NCBI RefSeq assembly: GCF_004379255.2
Contig: NC_056033.1
Location: 38,528,719-38,592,718 of the forward strand
Source: Salvia splendens
Lineage: Eukaryota; Streptophyta; Magnoliopsida; Lamiales; Lamiaceae
Direction: 5' to 3'
Length of the DNA: 64,000 nucleotides
The notes under the pieces are model-generated. The model searched no databases, was not told the origin of the DNA, and saw only the letters and a list, made by a program, of their open reading frames with translations. Positions within the stretch are counted from its first letter, which is position 1. The number at the start of each line of letters is the position of its first letter. Shown in pieces: positions 25,989 to 36,809 of this stretch. Position numbers and translations under genes: made by a program.

Positions 25989-28591
25989 ACTCCCCCCTCC
26001 TTAACAACATCCTTGACCTCAAGGTGGAGGTTCGGGAATCGCTTGCGAACGACGTCCAATGGCTCCCACGATGGGGAGTCCGTGCCGTCCGACCATCTCA
26101 CCAGTACATGTTCCCTTGCCTTGCCCTCGTGCCACATAATCTGACTATCCACATAAGCCACTGGATACACTATTGGGCGACCCTCAACAAAGTCCTTTGG
26201 TAGAGGAACGTGCTCCACCGACGCCTCCCCTGCCACAAATTCACGCAAGAGGCTGACGTGAAAGACGTCATGGATCCTGCTCCCCTCCGGTAGGCGCAGC
26301 CGGTAAGCCACAGGCCCTACCCGCTGCACCACTTCGAACGGGCCGTAATAGCGTCTTGCGAGCTTAGTCGACAATGGTTTGGCCACCGAGTATTGTCGAT
26401 AGGGCTGTAACTTTAGCCACACCATGTCACCCTCCTCAAACTCCACATGACGTCTGTGTTTATTGGCTGAATCTCGCATCCTCTGCTGCGCACGCTCCAA
26501 ATTCTCACGCAACTCTCGAAGCAGCGTCCCTCGTTGACGTATCAGATCTGCGACCTTCGGCAGAGTGGCAACCGACGGTGGTGCTGCCACTAATAAAGGT
26601 GGATCGCGGCCATAGAGGGCTCGGAATGGTGAGGTCCCCAGCGCCGCGTGATGGAAACAATTCAGGGACAACTCCGCCCACGGTAGCATATTACACCACT
26701 TAGAAGGGCGATCCGCAGCGAACGCGCGTAAATATTGTTCCAAGCCCCTGTTTCGGACCTCCGTCTGGCCATCCGATTGGGGGTGGTACGCTGTGGAAAA
26801 GTGTAATTTTGTACCACTGAGACGTAACATTTCTTCCCACGTGGCGTTCAAGAACACCGAATCCCGATCAGAGACCAACGTCTTCGGAAACCCATGGTGC
26901 CGAACCACCGTGTTAATAAATAAATGAGCCACACGTAATGCATCAAATTTGGTAGGCAATGGGGCAAAGTGTGCGTACTTTGAAAGGCGGTCCACCACCA
27001 CCATGATCACTGTATAACCGCGAGAGGGAGGAAGACCCGTAACGAAGTCCATGGACACGTCCTCCCATACTTGTGATGGAATCGGTAGCGGCTGTAGCAA
27101 ACCTGCAGGCTTTTGAGTAGAATACTTCGTCGATTGGCACACCGCACAAGATTCTACAAATTTCTTCACATCCTTACGCATATTTGGCCAATAAAACCCT
27201 GCCGACAGTAAGCGAAACGTACGCTCGTGCCCTGGATGGCCTGCAAGTGGCGTGCAATGGTGTTCCGTCAAGAGAAGTCGTTTAAACTTGGAGTCGGGGC
27301 TGAGCAGTATTCGGCGCTTGAAATAAACAAGGCCATCCACGAAGGATAAATGGGCTGGGGCTGTACCTGCCGCGATGTGGGCGACAAGCTCCCGTAAGTC
27401 GGGTAACCGCGACGTTTCGGCATGCAGCGAGTCTAGCACCTTAGGTATCGGTCGAGCAATAGCTGTGAGCAAGGCCGCTTCCGTCACCGATATCTGCTCC
27501 TCACTCCCGTTCACTGACACGGCCGGCTCGACGGGAACAGCGCTGCGTGCAGTGTCGTCGCCGTCGTGCCGACGGGACAAGGCATCCGCTGCCTTGTTTG
27601 TGGATCCCTTCTTATATTCAATGCTGAACCTATAGCCCATCAGCTTCCGCACATAGAGGTGCTGATCTGGCGTTTGGACAATTTGTTGCAGAAGGTCCTT
27701 CAAGCTCTTTTGATCGCTACGAATGATGAAGGCTCGCCCGAGGAGGTACTGTCGCCATTTCTGTACTGCCTCTACTATGGTGTAGAGTTCCTTATGATAA
27801 GTCGAAGCTACACGGCGTCGAGGCCCCAATTTCTTACTGAAATTGGCAATCGGGTGTCTATCTTGGATGAGAACCGCCCCGATGCCAATGTCCGAAGCGT
27901 CAGTCTCAATACAGAACTGCTTGTCAAAATCTGGCAGGCTTAGGACTGACGCCGATGTCATAGCCTTCTTGAGGGCCGAGAACGCCGCTTCCCCCGCCGG
28001 GGACCTTACAAATGCCTCATTTTTAAGGAGATCCGTGAGCGGGGCCGCGATCATAGCATAATTCGCGATGAATCTCCGATAATACCCTGTCAATCCCAAG
28101 AATCCACGCAGTTGCTTGACCGTCATGGGTGGCGGCCACGAAGTCATTGCTACGATCTTAGCCGGGTCTGCTTTTAACACTCCGTCTGACACCAAGTGAC
28201 CCAAATATTCAACAGTCGTGCCGCAGAAAGAACATTTGGAAAGCTTGACAAAAAACTGATGTCGATGCAACAATTCTAACACTTCTGATAAGTGTGAACC
28301 ATGGTCCGCCAGAGTTGAGCTGTAAACAAGAATGTCGTCGAAGAAAACAATCACACACTTTCGGAGCAATGGTTGAAAAATACCATTCATGGCCGCTTGA
28401 AAAGTAGACGGGGCATTGGTGAGTCCAAATAGCATAACTAGGAACTCAAAGTGGCCATCGTGTGTTCGGAAGGCCGTCTTAAACACATCGGAGTCATGCA
28501 TGCGTATCTGATGGTAGCCCGAGATGGTAGCCCGAGCGCAGGTCCAACTTAGTGAAAAATTTTGCCTTTCCGAGTTCATCAAAAAGTTCAT
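25769..28591 (-). CDS. Gypsy pol, second part: RT core, RNase H, integrase, chromodomain
   Basis: A 940-residue open frame. In order it shows the RT palm (MLFGLTNAPSTFQ, active-site FFDD in VIVFFDDILVYSS), the RNase H start (ETDASDIGIGAVL), the integrase zinc finger (HHCTPLAGHPGHERT ... CAVCQ), the integrase core (MDFVTGLPPS, VSDRDSVF, HPQSDGQTEVRNR), and a C-terminal chromodomain-like stretch (HVLVRWSDGTDSPSWEPL). The last ~75 residues are encoded within the LTR. Catalytic residues appear present, but the frame is separated from gag-PR-RT by a 13-bp tandem duplication near 28510-28535 that shifts the frame, so the element is unlikely to be autonomous now. Reverse transcriptase/integrase proteins of this kind copy and insert the element's own RNA. 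Confidence 0.92.
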   Translation of the reverse strand: MNFLMNSERQNFSLSWTCARATISGYHQIRMHDSDVFKTAFRTHDGHFEFLVMLFGLTNAPSTFQAAMNGIFQPLLRKCVIVFFDDILVYSSTLADHGSHLSEVLELLHRHQFFVKLSKCSFCGTTVEYLGHLVSDGVLKADPAKIVAMTSWPPPMTVKQLRGFLGLTGYYRRFIANYAMIAAPLTDLLKNEAFVRSPAGEAAFSALKKAMTSASVLSLPDFDKQFCIETDASDIGIGAVLIQDRHPIANFSKKLGPRRRVASTYHKELYTIVEAVQKWRQYLLGRAFIIRSDQKSLKDLLQQIVQTPDQHLYVRKLMGYRFSIEYKKGSTNKAADALSRRHDGDDTARSAVPVEPAVSVNGSEEQISVTEAALLTAIARPIPKVLDSLHAETSRLPDLRELVAHIAAGTAPAHLSFVDGLVYFKRRILLSPDSKFKRLLLTEHHCTPLAGHPGHERTFRLLSAGFYWPNMRKDVKKFVESCAVCQSTKYSTQKPAGLLQPLPIPSQVWEDVSMDFVTGLPPSRGYTVIMVVVDRLSKYAHFAPLPTKFDALRVAHLFINTVVRHHGFPKTLVSDRDSVFLNATWEEMLRLSGTKLHFSTAYHPQSDGQTEVRNRGLEQYLRAFAADRPSKWCNMLPWAELSLNCFHHAALGTSPFRALYGRDPPLLVAAPPSVATLPKVADLIRQRGTLLRELRENLERAQQRMRDSANKHRRHVEFEEGDMVWLKLQPYRQYSVAKPLSTKLARRYYGPFEVVQRVGPVAYRLRLPEGSRIHDVFHVSLLREFVAGEASVEHVPLPKDFVEGRPIVYPVAYVDSQIMWHEGKAREHVLVRWSDGTDSPSWEPLDVVRKRFPNLHLEVKDVVKEGGVDTSVHCGSEEEAEERAPEAASVHCGSEKEVEEREPEAALGTASRRQQEQSRAATTRTLRPRNRIKAPRRLAD

Positions 28592-30206
28592 CGGCTGTCG
28601 GAATAGGGAAATGATCCGAAACCGTGGCCAAGTTCAGTGCCCGATAATCAATGCAAAATCTAAATGTCCCATCCTTATTCCTGATTAGTAGGACCGGGGA
28701 CGAGAAAGGGCTGTGGCTCCGCTGAATTATCCCCTGGTCTAGCATGTCCCGTACCTGTCGCTCGATCCCGTTCTTCTGAAAGTACGGATAGCGGTAAGGG
28801 CGTACATTGACCGGCTTCGAATCCGGAAGCAGATGAATGCGGTGATCGAACTCCCTTTGCGGAGGCATGCCCATAGGCACCGAGAAAACCTGACGGTATT
28901 GCTCCAAGATTTGACGAACATCTGGCGGGATGTCCGGAGGAAATTCCTCATCCGCTGCTGTCGTGGCCCCCGCTGAATCCACCTCAATGATTTCATAAAA
29001 CTCGTGGCCCGGCGAATGAGCTGCGAGCAATGCCAAGGACTGCAGAGATATCAGGCGGGGTGAAGGTTGGACGCCGTGCAGTGTCACACGGACCCCATTT
29101 CGACTGAACTCCAAGGTCTTCCCAACAAAATCGGCAGAAATCTTGCCCAACGACTCTAGCCAATCCATTCCCAACACAATATCTGGACCGTGGATCTCCA
29201 TAAGGTGTAGATCGATGAGGAAGTCAACCCCCTGAACTGATAGCTTCGTACGTCGTGCAATATGAGAGCAGAGTATTGAGGCACCGTTGCCCACATACAC
29301 ACGGAACGGTCTAATAGGAGTCAGTGCCAACTGCAATTGCTTCGCCACCCGGGGATGAAGGAAATCGTGTGTACTGCCGGTATCTATAAGTATACTCACT
29401 GTCGTTTTTCCGATTGTCCGCACTACATTGAATGGACGAGATTTAGTGCCCCCTGTCAAGGACTGGAGATGCGACAAATCCGCAGCTATAACTGTGTCGC
29501 CCTCATCCTCGCCATCCGACTCCTCAGGACAGGTGACGTCCTCATCCTCGCCCACATAGGAAAGCATCTTCTGTTTGCATACGTGGCCTGGCGCCCACTT
29601 TTCCGGACAATGATAGCATAGGCCTTTTCGAGAGCGCTCTGCCTTCTCAGCGTTCGATACTCGAATCGGCCCAAAGGGTGTCTTCACCGGCTCCTTAGGT
29701 GTCGTGGCCGCCTGACTGCTGGGTAGGCCCTGACCGGTCGATGCAAATCGGGAGTCCCGGTTTGGCCATTTGCCGCGATTCGGCGGGTATTGGCGAGCTT
29801 CATGTGATGCCGCCAGCCGCAAGGCCAACGCCATAGCCTCAGCCAACGAACTCGGCTGTTGTAACTCAACTTTTTCCTGAATAGGTTCCTTAAGACCCGT
29901 GATAAAAATTGGGATTAGCGCTTCCTTGGACAGGCCCTGAACTCTGTTAAGGTATCGTTCAAAAGCATCGTGATATTCCGCCACTGAACCTGTCTGTACC
30001 AATTTGGACAACGGACCAATACTGTTGTGAAAGCTCTGCGGATCAAACCTGTGGCGCACGTCCTCCAAGAATTCCAGCCAAGTCACCACCGGATTATTAG
30101 CTCGGTAATTGAAGATCCATTCGGCGGCCGGTGGTCGAAATAGCATCACCACATAGTGAAGACGTTCAGAATCTGGCATTTGGAGGTGGTCGAAATAATA
30201 TTCCAC
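28494..30206 (-). pseudogene. Gypsy gag (rest), protease and RT start, frame-shifted
   Basis: A 570-residue frame. It holds the retrotransposon gag domain (AEWIFNYRANNPVVTWLEFL ... FDPQSFHNSIG), a zinc knuckle CYHCPEKWAPGHVC at about 197-210, the aspartic protease motif DTGS at about 275-278, and the RT fingers (GIIQRSHSPFSSPVLLI, DYRALN). It ends prematurely after LDLRSGYH because 13 bases are duplicated in tandem. The gag start is on the far side of a hAT insertion (30229-31446). Confidence 0.9.
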
Positions 30207-30228
30207 TAGTGAAATCTAATTAGCCGCA

Positions 30229-31446
30229 TTTAGGCATGCACAAACCGACCCGGCCCGGCGGTTAACCGCCGGTTCGGGCACGCCGGTTCATGAACCGGAA
30301 CCGGGCACGGAACCGGCGGGTTGAACCGGCAGAAGGGTTGAAGGGTCGAAAGGGCCGGTTCAGGTTCGGCAATATATTGAACCTGAACCGGCGGTTCGAA
30401 CTGCCAGTTCAAAGGGTTAAATAGTGTTTCGTAGGTTAGGGGTTCGTAGGGTTCGCGTAGGGGTTTAGTATAGCCGTTGGAACCGGCGGTTCGCGGGGTA
30501 AACCGTCGGTTCGCGGGGTAAACCGCCGGTTTGAGGGGTAAACCGCCGGTTCGGGAGCCGGTTTCTGACGGTTCCGGCAACTTTTCAGAGGCTAGGCCGT
30601 AGGGTCAGTGTGTAGGCCTGCAAAACCGGTCAGAAACCGCCGGTTTTCTGACGAAAACCGGTGGTTTTCTGACGGAAACCGTGGACAAACCGCCGGTTTA
30701 GGGTTGAACCGCCATATATTTTTGTATATGCAAAAACAATTACATAATTGTATTTGTATATACTCTAGTCGATGAAGTATATTTCTCTATACGGCTAAAT
30801 GAGGGAAACTTTTGACAATTCTACTATATTTGTTGATTGTTAGACGAAACTCAACATTTAAAGTTGAATTGCTAAAGGTGTCCTTAATTTAGTTATGTAG
30901 AAAGATCTTCTTCGCCGGTTAAGAGTATATATATAATACACTTATACGTTTAAGAACTTCAACATCGTTTCTTGTCATTTGTAATTAGTTCTTCACTAGT
31001 AGTCTCATTTGTATTTAAATTTTGTTTAAGACTTCAAGACCGCCATATGTTTTCAATTTGTAATTGTTGTAACTTGTAACGTGTAATTTGTAAACATGCA
31101 ATTTCAATAAAATTGCAACTTTATCCGTATTTTTTTCAATTTTATTTACTCACATTTCATACAAAAAACAAACTTGAAAAGTGTAATGTAAGTTGAATAA
31201 AATTTAAAAGTTGAAAAATGCAAAAAAAAATAAATATAAAAAATCGTCGAACCGTCGAACCGGCCCGGAACCGGCGGTTCAAGTCGAAAACCGGCGGTTT
31301 TGAACCGCCCAGTAACCCGCCGGTTTTTTGAACCGGAACCGGAACCGCCGGGAGCTAGGCGGGCCGGTTTAGGTTCATACATTCCCCGACCCTTGAACCG
31401 CCGGTTCATGACCCTGAACCGGCGGTTTTCGACCCTTGTGCATGCC
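30229..31446. mobile_element. Non-autonomous hAT element
   Basis: Flanked by the 8-bp duplication TAGCCGCA (30221-30228 and 31447-31454), the hallmark size for hAT. Ends share the inverted sequence GGCATGCACAA. Both subterminal regions (about 30240-30710 and 31250-31440) are packed with variants of AACCGGCGGTTC and its complement, probable transposase-binding repeats. The middle is AT-rich and non-coding. It splits the gypsy gag gene. Confidence 0.88.
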
Positions 31447-31454
31447 TAGCCGCA

Positions 31455-32056
31455 TTCGATCCATCAAAACGAGGCTCTTTCATGGTGAGATCCTTCGGTC
31501 TATCGGTCCTTGTCATCGGGTGCGTTAGACAATTAGGGGATGCATCCCACGCGGTGGGCTGACGAAACTGACGAAACCCACGATCAACATCCCCCATGTA
31601 GCGATCACGCGGCCTGTCCCAACTCGTGCGCTGCCTAGGACTGGGCCGATCGCGGTAGGCTGTAGGGTTGTAGTCATTCTGGGCAAAACGCTCGTCACGT
31701 CTAAATCCTGCGCGTACCGCACCCCTGCGGTTACGGATATCCCCACCATGGCCCCTCCGGCCATGGATGAAAGTCCGGGGGACACCCTCCTCCTCCATCC
31801 ACTCATCACGTGGGGAACGAGTCCCCTCAAAATCAAAATCGTCCGAGAATTCGGCGTTATCCGGCTCGGTAGTGCGCGGTGCCTCTATATTGTCTACGCG
31901 TTTGTTCGTCGCCTTCAAACTGCTTTCCAATTGGTCAAATCGGGCCAGGAGTATCTCCAGGCCGTTGGAAGGAAGAGCGCTCGTCCCGGCGACGTCTTGT
32001 GGTGGTTCGCCGTCGGCGTATAATTCGCCCGACTCAATTGCAAATAAAAATAACAA
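31455..32056 (-). pseudogene. Gypsy gag N-terminal part fused to truncated 5' LTR
   Basis: An open frame whose first residues come from LTR sequence and whose remainder is a gag-like polar, coiled-coil-prone region (LARFDQLESSLKATNKRVDN) followed by an Arg/Asp-rich tract and MKEPRFDGSNAA, where the hAT element interrupts it. After removing the hAT element and one duplication copy it would lead toward the 30206 frame. The original gag start has been lost with the LTR/leader deletion. Confidence 0.75.
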
Positions 32057-32512
32057 TAAAAATAATAATATTCCAAAAATAAAAGGAAAAAGAAAACGTG
32101 AAAATAAGGAAAACTAGTCCGCGAGTCTCCGCGGTGCCTTGATGTGGTTCCTTGGCCTCAACATCCGTGTTGTCGCTGCTCTGCTCTGTTCCTGTTGCCT
32201 GCGTGAGGCTGTCCCGAGCGCAGCCTCCGGTTCCCTTTCCTCGACCTCCTTCTCGCTGCCACAATGGACACTCGCCGCCTCGGGTGCCCTTTCCTCGGCC
32301 TCCTCCTCACTGCCACAATGGACACTCGTATCAGCCATCTTCTCTTATTTTCATATAACTAATGACAAATATGATCATCTTAATATTTCTGTGATAAATT
32401 TGCAATAAAAAAGAATGCACATTGCATGTAATATAAGAACATTATTCCTTCTGTTCTATATTGCAGGGCAAAGTATGCAACGGGCAGTGATCATACGCAG
32501 CTCCACTATTGA

Positions 32513-32728
32513 TCAACCATCATTGGGAGGATTGTCCTCACGGTCGACAGGCTCCAATTGCAGGGACGAGGTTGTAGAGTTCACAGACTCAGCAAGTGAG
32601 TATGTGTTCGATGCTACACCATTCACAGCTGATGCCTTGTCCGCACTAGACTTGGCCTGGGGAACGAGCCCTTTCGCTTCCATTGCTGCTTGCTCCTTGG
32701 CCCGTCGAGCCTTTTCCAACACCTCATT
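32513..32728 (-). pseudogene. Last exon of plastid-type coiled-coil protein gene (unit 1 copy)
   Basis: Starting after an acceptor TTGCAG, the minus strand reads NEVLEKARRAKEQAAMEAKG and continues for 71 residues to a stop. It is nearly identical to the last exon of the unit-2 copy (53125-52910). In unit 1 the preceding exon is missing because the interval right of 35977 was deleted, so this copy cannot make the protein. Confidence 0.7.
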
Positions 32729-33020
32729 CTGCAATAAAAAAACATCTTAGATCTTAGATTGCCACTACTACTACTACCAATTGTTAGAAGCCTTATTAGA
32801 AACAAACTACACTTCAACTGAAAAAGATTACACTTACAATTCAAAGAAGGGGCAGAATGCCTATAACAAATAGTAGCAAAGGCACATTTGAATTGCAATG
32901 TACTATTATCGTAGCTTACATAGGTAATGGCTTGCAAATGTAGGACATACAACATTGTTGTATTTAAAACTGACTACCACAACAGCACATGAACTAAAGA
33001 AACTTTCATGCTTTGGCTTA

Positions 33021-35265
33021 GAGTAAAGGCCAAAATTGGGACTTCTTTCTTCTTTTGTGCTTAAAAAATAATGGAATTCCAAATTAATGAAGGAGAATAG
33101 ATTCATTCTAATTGAGGGAGTGACGCATAATGGTTGTGCGTCGTTCTTAATGAAACGCACAACCCTTATGCGTCGTTCTTTAATGACGCACAATGATTAT
33201 GCGTCGATCAACGACGCATAAGGGTTATGCGTCATTATAAAACGACGCATAATGGTTATGCGTCGTTAAGGCGGCTTTTAACGCCCTCCAGACAGACGCA
33301 GCTCACAGAACGACCTTTCACACACCTTTATTTCCTCTCTCGGCGATTTCCGGCGATTTCTCCATAAGATCCGGTAATTTGTTAATCAATATAGCTACAT
33401 TCATCATTATTCATGTTTATTGTGCTTTCATTTGTTAGTTTTACCCAATTTATACAAATTAGGGCTTGTAGGAAAAATGTCCCTAATTGTCGTTGTTTTA
33501 AATGTTTTTTTATGCAGAAATCATGCAAGTATTTGTGAGTTTGTATTGGGGTGGTAGAGTAGTTCAACTACCACATATGGGTATTGGTTATGAACCACCT
33601 CGTCCGATGAGCTCCATCATATTAAATTCAGGTGTTTCCTATTTTGAATTGGTAGCAATGATATGCATATTAAATACCCAAATTACGGAAAATCGACCAA
33701 CAAATCCAATAATTTCATCATAAACCCTAATTTTGCTAAATTAAATCCATATGAAATACACAAATTACGGATATTCGACCAAAAATTCCATCAATTTCAT
33801 CATAACCCATAATTTCATCATAATCCCTAATTATATGCAACAAAACAACAAAAATATACCAAAAATCCATCAATTTAATCAAAAACCCTACTTTTACTAA
33901 ATTACGGAAAATCTGCCCAAATTAAACATTAAAGGATGTATTTAGCCAAATTGAAGAATAATTACCGTAATATGGTTGCAAAATGGTGGAAAATCGCCGG
34001 ATTTTGCTCGGATACGTCGGAAATCGCCCGATTTCGTCGCTTGGTTCTGCCTTCTGCCTTTCGTTTCTGACTGGTTCTGCCTTCTGCCCGATTTAAAACT
34101 CAACGAACGACGCATAATAATTATGCGTCGCTAATTAACGACGCATAAGAGTTATGCGTCGCTAATGAAAGACGCACAATGGTTATGCGTCACTAACTAA
34201 CGACGCATAAGCGTTTTGCGTCGATAAAGAAAGACACATAAGAGTTATGCGTTTTTAACAAAAAAACGCACAATGGTTATGCGTCACTAATTAACGACGC
34301 ATAAGAGTTATGCGTCATTAGCTAACGACGCATAACCATTATGCGTCTTTCTGTTAGTGACGCATAACCATTATGCGTCACTCCCTGAGGTGGAATACAA
34401 GTAATGCTCTTCATTAAAATGGAATTCAACTAATGACCTTTACCAAAAAAAGAATTGATCCCCAAAATTGGTCCTGAACATATGTCCATTTTATCATTTT
34501 GGTCCTAAACTTTATCTTTTGAATTTTTTGGTCCTGGACATTTCACATCGGATCACAATTGGTCTTCCATCAACAATTCCGTTAATATTTAACGGTCAAC
34601 GATTTTAATCACAATTTTGACCAACTTAAACAATTTTTAATTATTTAATCATCAAAATTATTTTTTAAATAAAATCATAAATTATTTATTAGAAATAATT
34701 AAATAATTTTTAAATAATTAAATTATTTATTCCAACTTAAACAATTTTTAAATAACAAAATTATTTATGATTTTATTTAAAAAAATAATTTTGATGATTA
34801 AATAATTAAAAATTATTTAAGTTGGTCAAAATTGTGTTTATCATAAAAAAATCATAAATTATTTATTACAACTTAAACAATTTTTAAATAATTAAATTAT
34901 TTATGATTTTATTTAAAAATAATAATTTTGATGATTAAATACTTAAAATTTGTTTAAGTTGGTCAAAATTGTGTTTATCATCAAAAAATCGTAAATTATT
35001 TATTACAACTTAAACAATTTTTAAATAATCAAATTATTTATGATTTTATTTAAAAAATATTTTTGATGATTAAATAATTAAAAATTGTTTAAGTTGTTCA
35101 AAATTGTGATTAAAATCGTTGACCGTTAAATATTAACAAAATTGTTAACGGAGGACCAATTGTGATCCGATTTGAAATGTCCAGGACCAAAAAATTCAAA
35201 AGTTAATGTTTAGGACCAAAATGATAAAATGGGCATATGTTCAGGACCAATTTTTGCCTTTACTC
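33021..35265. mobile_element. Mutator-like element (empty site known), carrying a nested element
   Basis: Flanked by the 9-bp duplication TTTGGCTTA (33012-33020 and 35266-35274); unit 2 has the single copy at 53408-53416. Ends are GAGTAAAGGC / GCCTTTACTC, and the inverted arms read on as GGTCCTGAACATATG. Its own interior (34472-35265) is AT-rich inverted repeats without a gene. The left arm is interrupted by a palindrome-array element (33040-34461). Confidence 0.88.
33040..34461. mobile_element. Palindrome-array element (family A type) nested in the Mutator-like element
   Basis: The 10-bp sequence CCAAAATTGG occurs on both sides (33030-33039 and 34462-34471), a Mutator-size duplication. The left end region carries five 21-bp palindromes (33122-33264) and the right end nine (34109-34379), of the form GACGCAT-N7-ATGCGTC. 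Outer terminal sequences are only weakly inverted (both contain GGAATTC and AATGAAG). The middle (about 33280-34100) is non-coding as far as I can see. No transposase. Confidence 0.75.
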
Positions 35266-35274
35266 TTTGGCTTA

Positions 35275-35977
35275 TAGCTACAATTGACTTTAAGATTTAG
35301 CTAGCGACAAGTTTGCTCTCTATAACTTTTTCAACTTTATGAGTACTAATTTTAGATGTTTTATTTTTAATTGGTCATCTCTATTTCATATGAATGCATA
35401 ATCATAATCCAAAGCTTCAAAAGACATCTACTTACCAATATGAACCACTATTCATATTGCACCAAATTAAATTATCTGAGTCACCCGAGTTTTGAAAAGT
35501 GGAAATTCAAAAAATTAATTAAACCAACTGCCCATATTAAGCTGGGCAAAAGCTACACTCTTTTTTGTATATCTTGAGTGTTGAGATTTCTGGAGAAAAT
35601 GTTACAATTTGTCAAACAATTTAGTTAAGGGAGACCATGATGTGACCATGTCACAAACTAATTATTGATCCAACAGATTTTTCTCCATGAAAACAATGTG
35701 AATCATTCAATCATGATAATAATCAAGTAGCAAATTTGGAACATATTGACAAATAAACCGATTGTTGGCACAGTGGAGTATCAAATTACAAAATAAGGAT
35801 GAATTTAAAAGGCTTATTTGCATACACTTGAAAAAGTCACAAACATTTCCAAATGCAACAGGACTTGCTAGACTCATCATATTTCTAATTTCTCTCAACG
35901 ACATTTAAAAATCGAAATACTATTAAATCCTCTATAGTAAGGAGGTGATGGATGCATGGATTGAATAATTTTGAAAT
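35275..35977. repeat. Segmental repeat, block W (unit 1)
   Basis: Nearly identical to 53417-54115. No gene seen. The match ends abruptly at about 35977, where Copia gag sequence begins. Confidence 0.8.
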
Positions 35978-36479
35978 TGTTGAGGTGGTGGTTGTTCTTG
36001 GGTTTTTGGTGGTATATTAATCTGTTTGAGGAACTCGGCCAATTGGGCAGCGAATTCCCCTGGGAAATTTATCAAAGGTTGGTTGGTGTTTGTAGCTTCT
36101 GAGTCAGATTCTGACATGGCTATTTTCTGATTTTTGCAGGTTTAAAAGGGGCCGAGAAAGGTATATCTGGGACGGTGATGAGAATTTTCTGAGTCCCACA
36201 CCGTTACAACCTGCTCTAATACCATCTTAACGATGGTAATCGAGAGATGCGTTGTATGAAAGAATAGACATGGTGGCAAGAGTAAGGAAAGAGTATTTTT
36301 TTGTATTTTCTATTATGTTATGTTTGATGTAGAACACTCCCTTTTATATGGCTATTATAACTCTTAGGAACTCCCACTAATTTATTGTTTGTCTAGGTAA
36401 ATACTACCTATTAAATGTTGTAACAATTACCAAGTAGTTGGTATGTGGCTAACTAGCCGTTTGTCTCTCCTTTTGACAG
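35978..36479 (-). mobile_element. 5' end fragment of Copia element 1 (LTR, primer site, gag start)
   Basis: Reading on the minus strand: an LTR of about 245 bp (36479 to about 36235, starting TGTCAAAAGG), a tRNA-Met-type primer-binding site TGGTATTAGAGCAGG near 36222, a leader, and a gag-like start MSESDSEATNTNQPLINFPG at 36117, cut off after about 46 residues. The same LTR occurs at about 55277-55519 next to the rest of a Copia element, suggesting that the two are parts of one element family or of one split element. Confidence 0.75.
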
Positions 36480-36809
36480 TGAATGTTTAGCACATAAGTT
36501 TTAAACTACGGCATATCAATGGCAGTAGGCTAGAGTGGAAATAAGAAATTTGTTGTGATTTACATATCTGACGATTGCAATTTTAAGAATTCTGAAAATT
36601 AAGGAGAAGTAAGAGTATGAGAAATTGTTGTGGATTTTACATCTCGCTGCAAAGAAGAAAGAAATCAAATACTAATGTGTTGTGTAATTTCAAGCTGGAG
36701 AAGAAAAATAATGAAGAGGGAACTGCTGGTAAGCAAGAAATCCAGGATGAGGGGAGAGTGCTGTGAAATTGTTGTAGCAAAAAAAAAAGTGGAGATAGAG
36801 GGAGACGAT
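36480..36809. repeat. Segmental repeat, block Y (unit 2, left part)
   Basis: Matches 17580-17930 with few differences and continues after the Copia insertion at 44251. No gene seen. Confidence 0.8.

Larger units (their letters stand above)
25363..32333 (-). mobile_element. Ty3/gypsy retrotransposon, chromodomain-bearing, with internal hAT insertion
   Basis: A 5-bp duplication GCCAT flanks the element (25358-25362 and 32334-32338), and the unit-2 copy has the single GCCAT empty site at 52732-52736. The element ends in TG and CA. The intact 3' LTR is 25363-25988, preceded in element sense by a G-rich polypurine tract (complement of 25989-26005). The 5' LTR is cut to about 315 bp (32019-32333), joined directly to gag with loss of the inner LTR, primer-binding site and gag start. 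The shared LTR stretch differs at only about five or six positions by eye, so insertion looks fairly recent. The LTR itself carries the last codons of pol. Confidence 0.93.

Noticed and set aside
33122..34379. CRISPR-like regular repeat array
   Set aside because: Units are palindromic, spacers are short (7-12 bp) and AT-rich, arrays sit at both ends of a transposon-like element with duplicated flanks, and the genome is eukaryotic.
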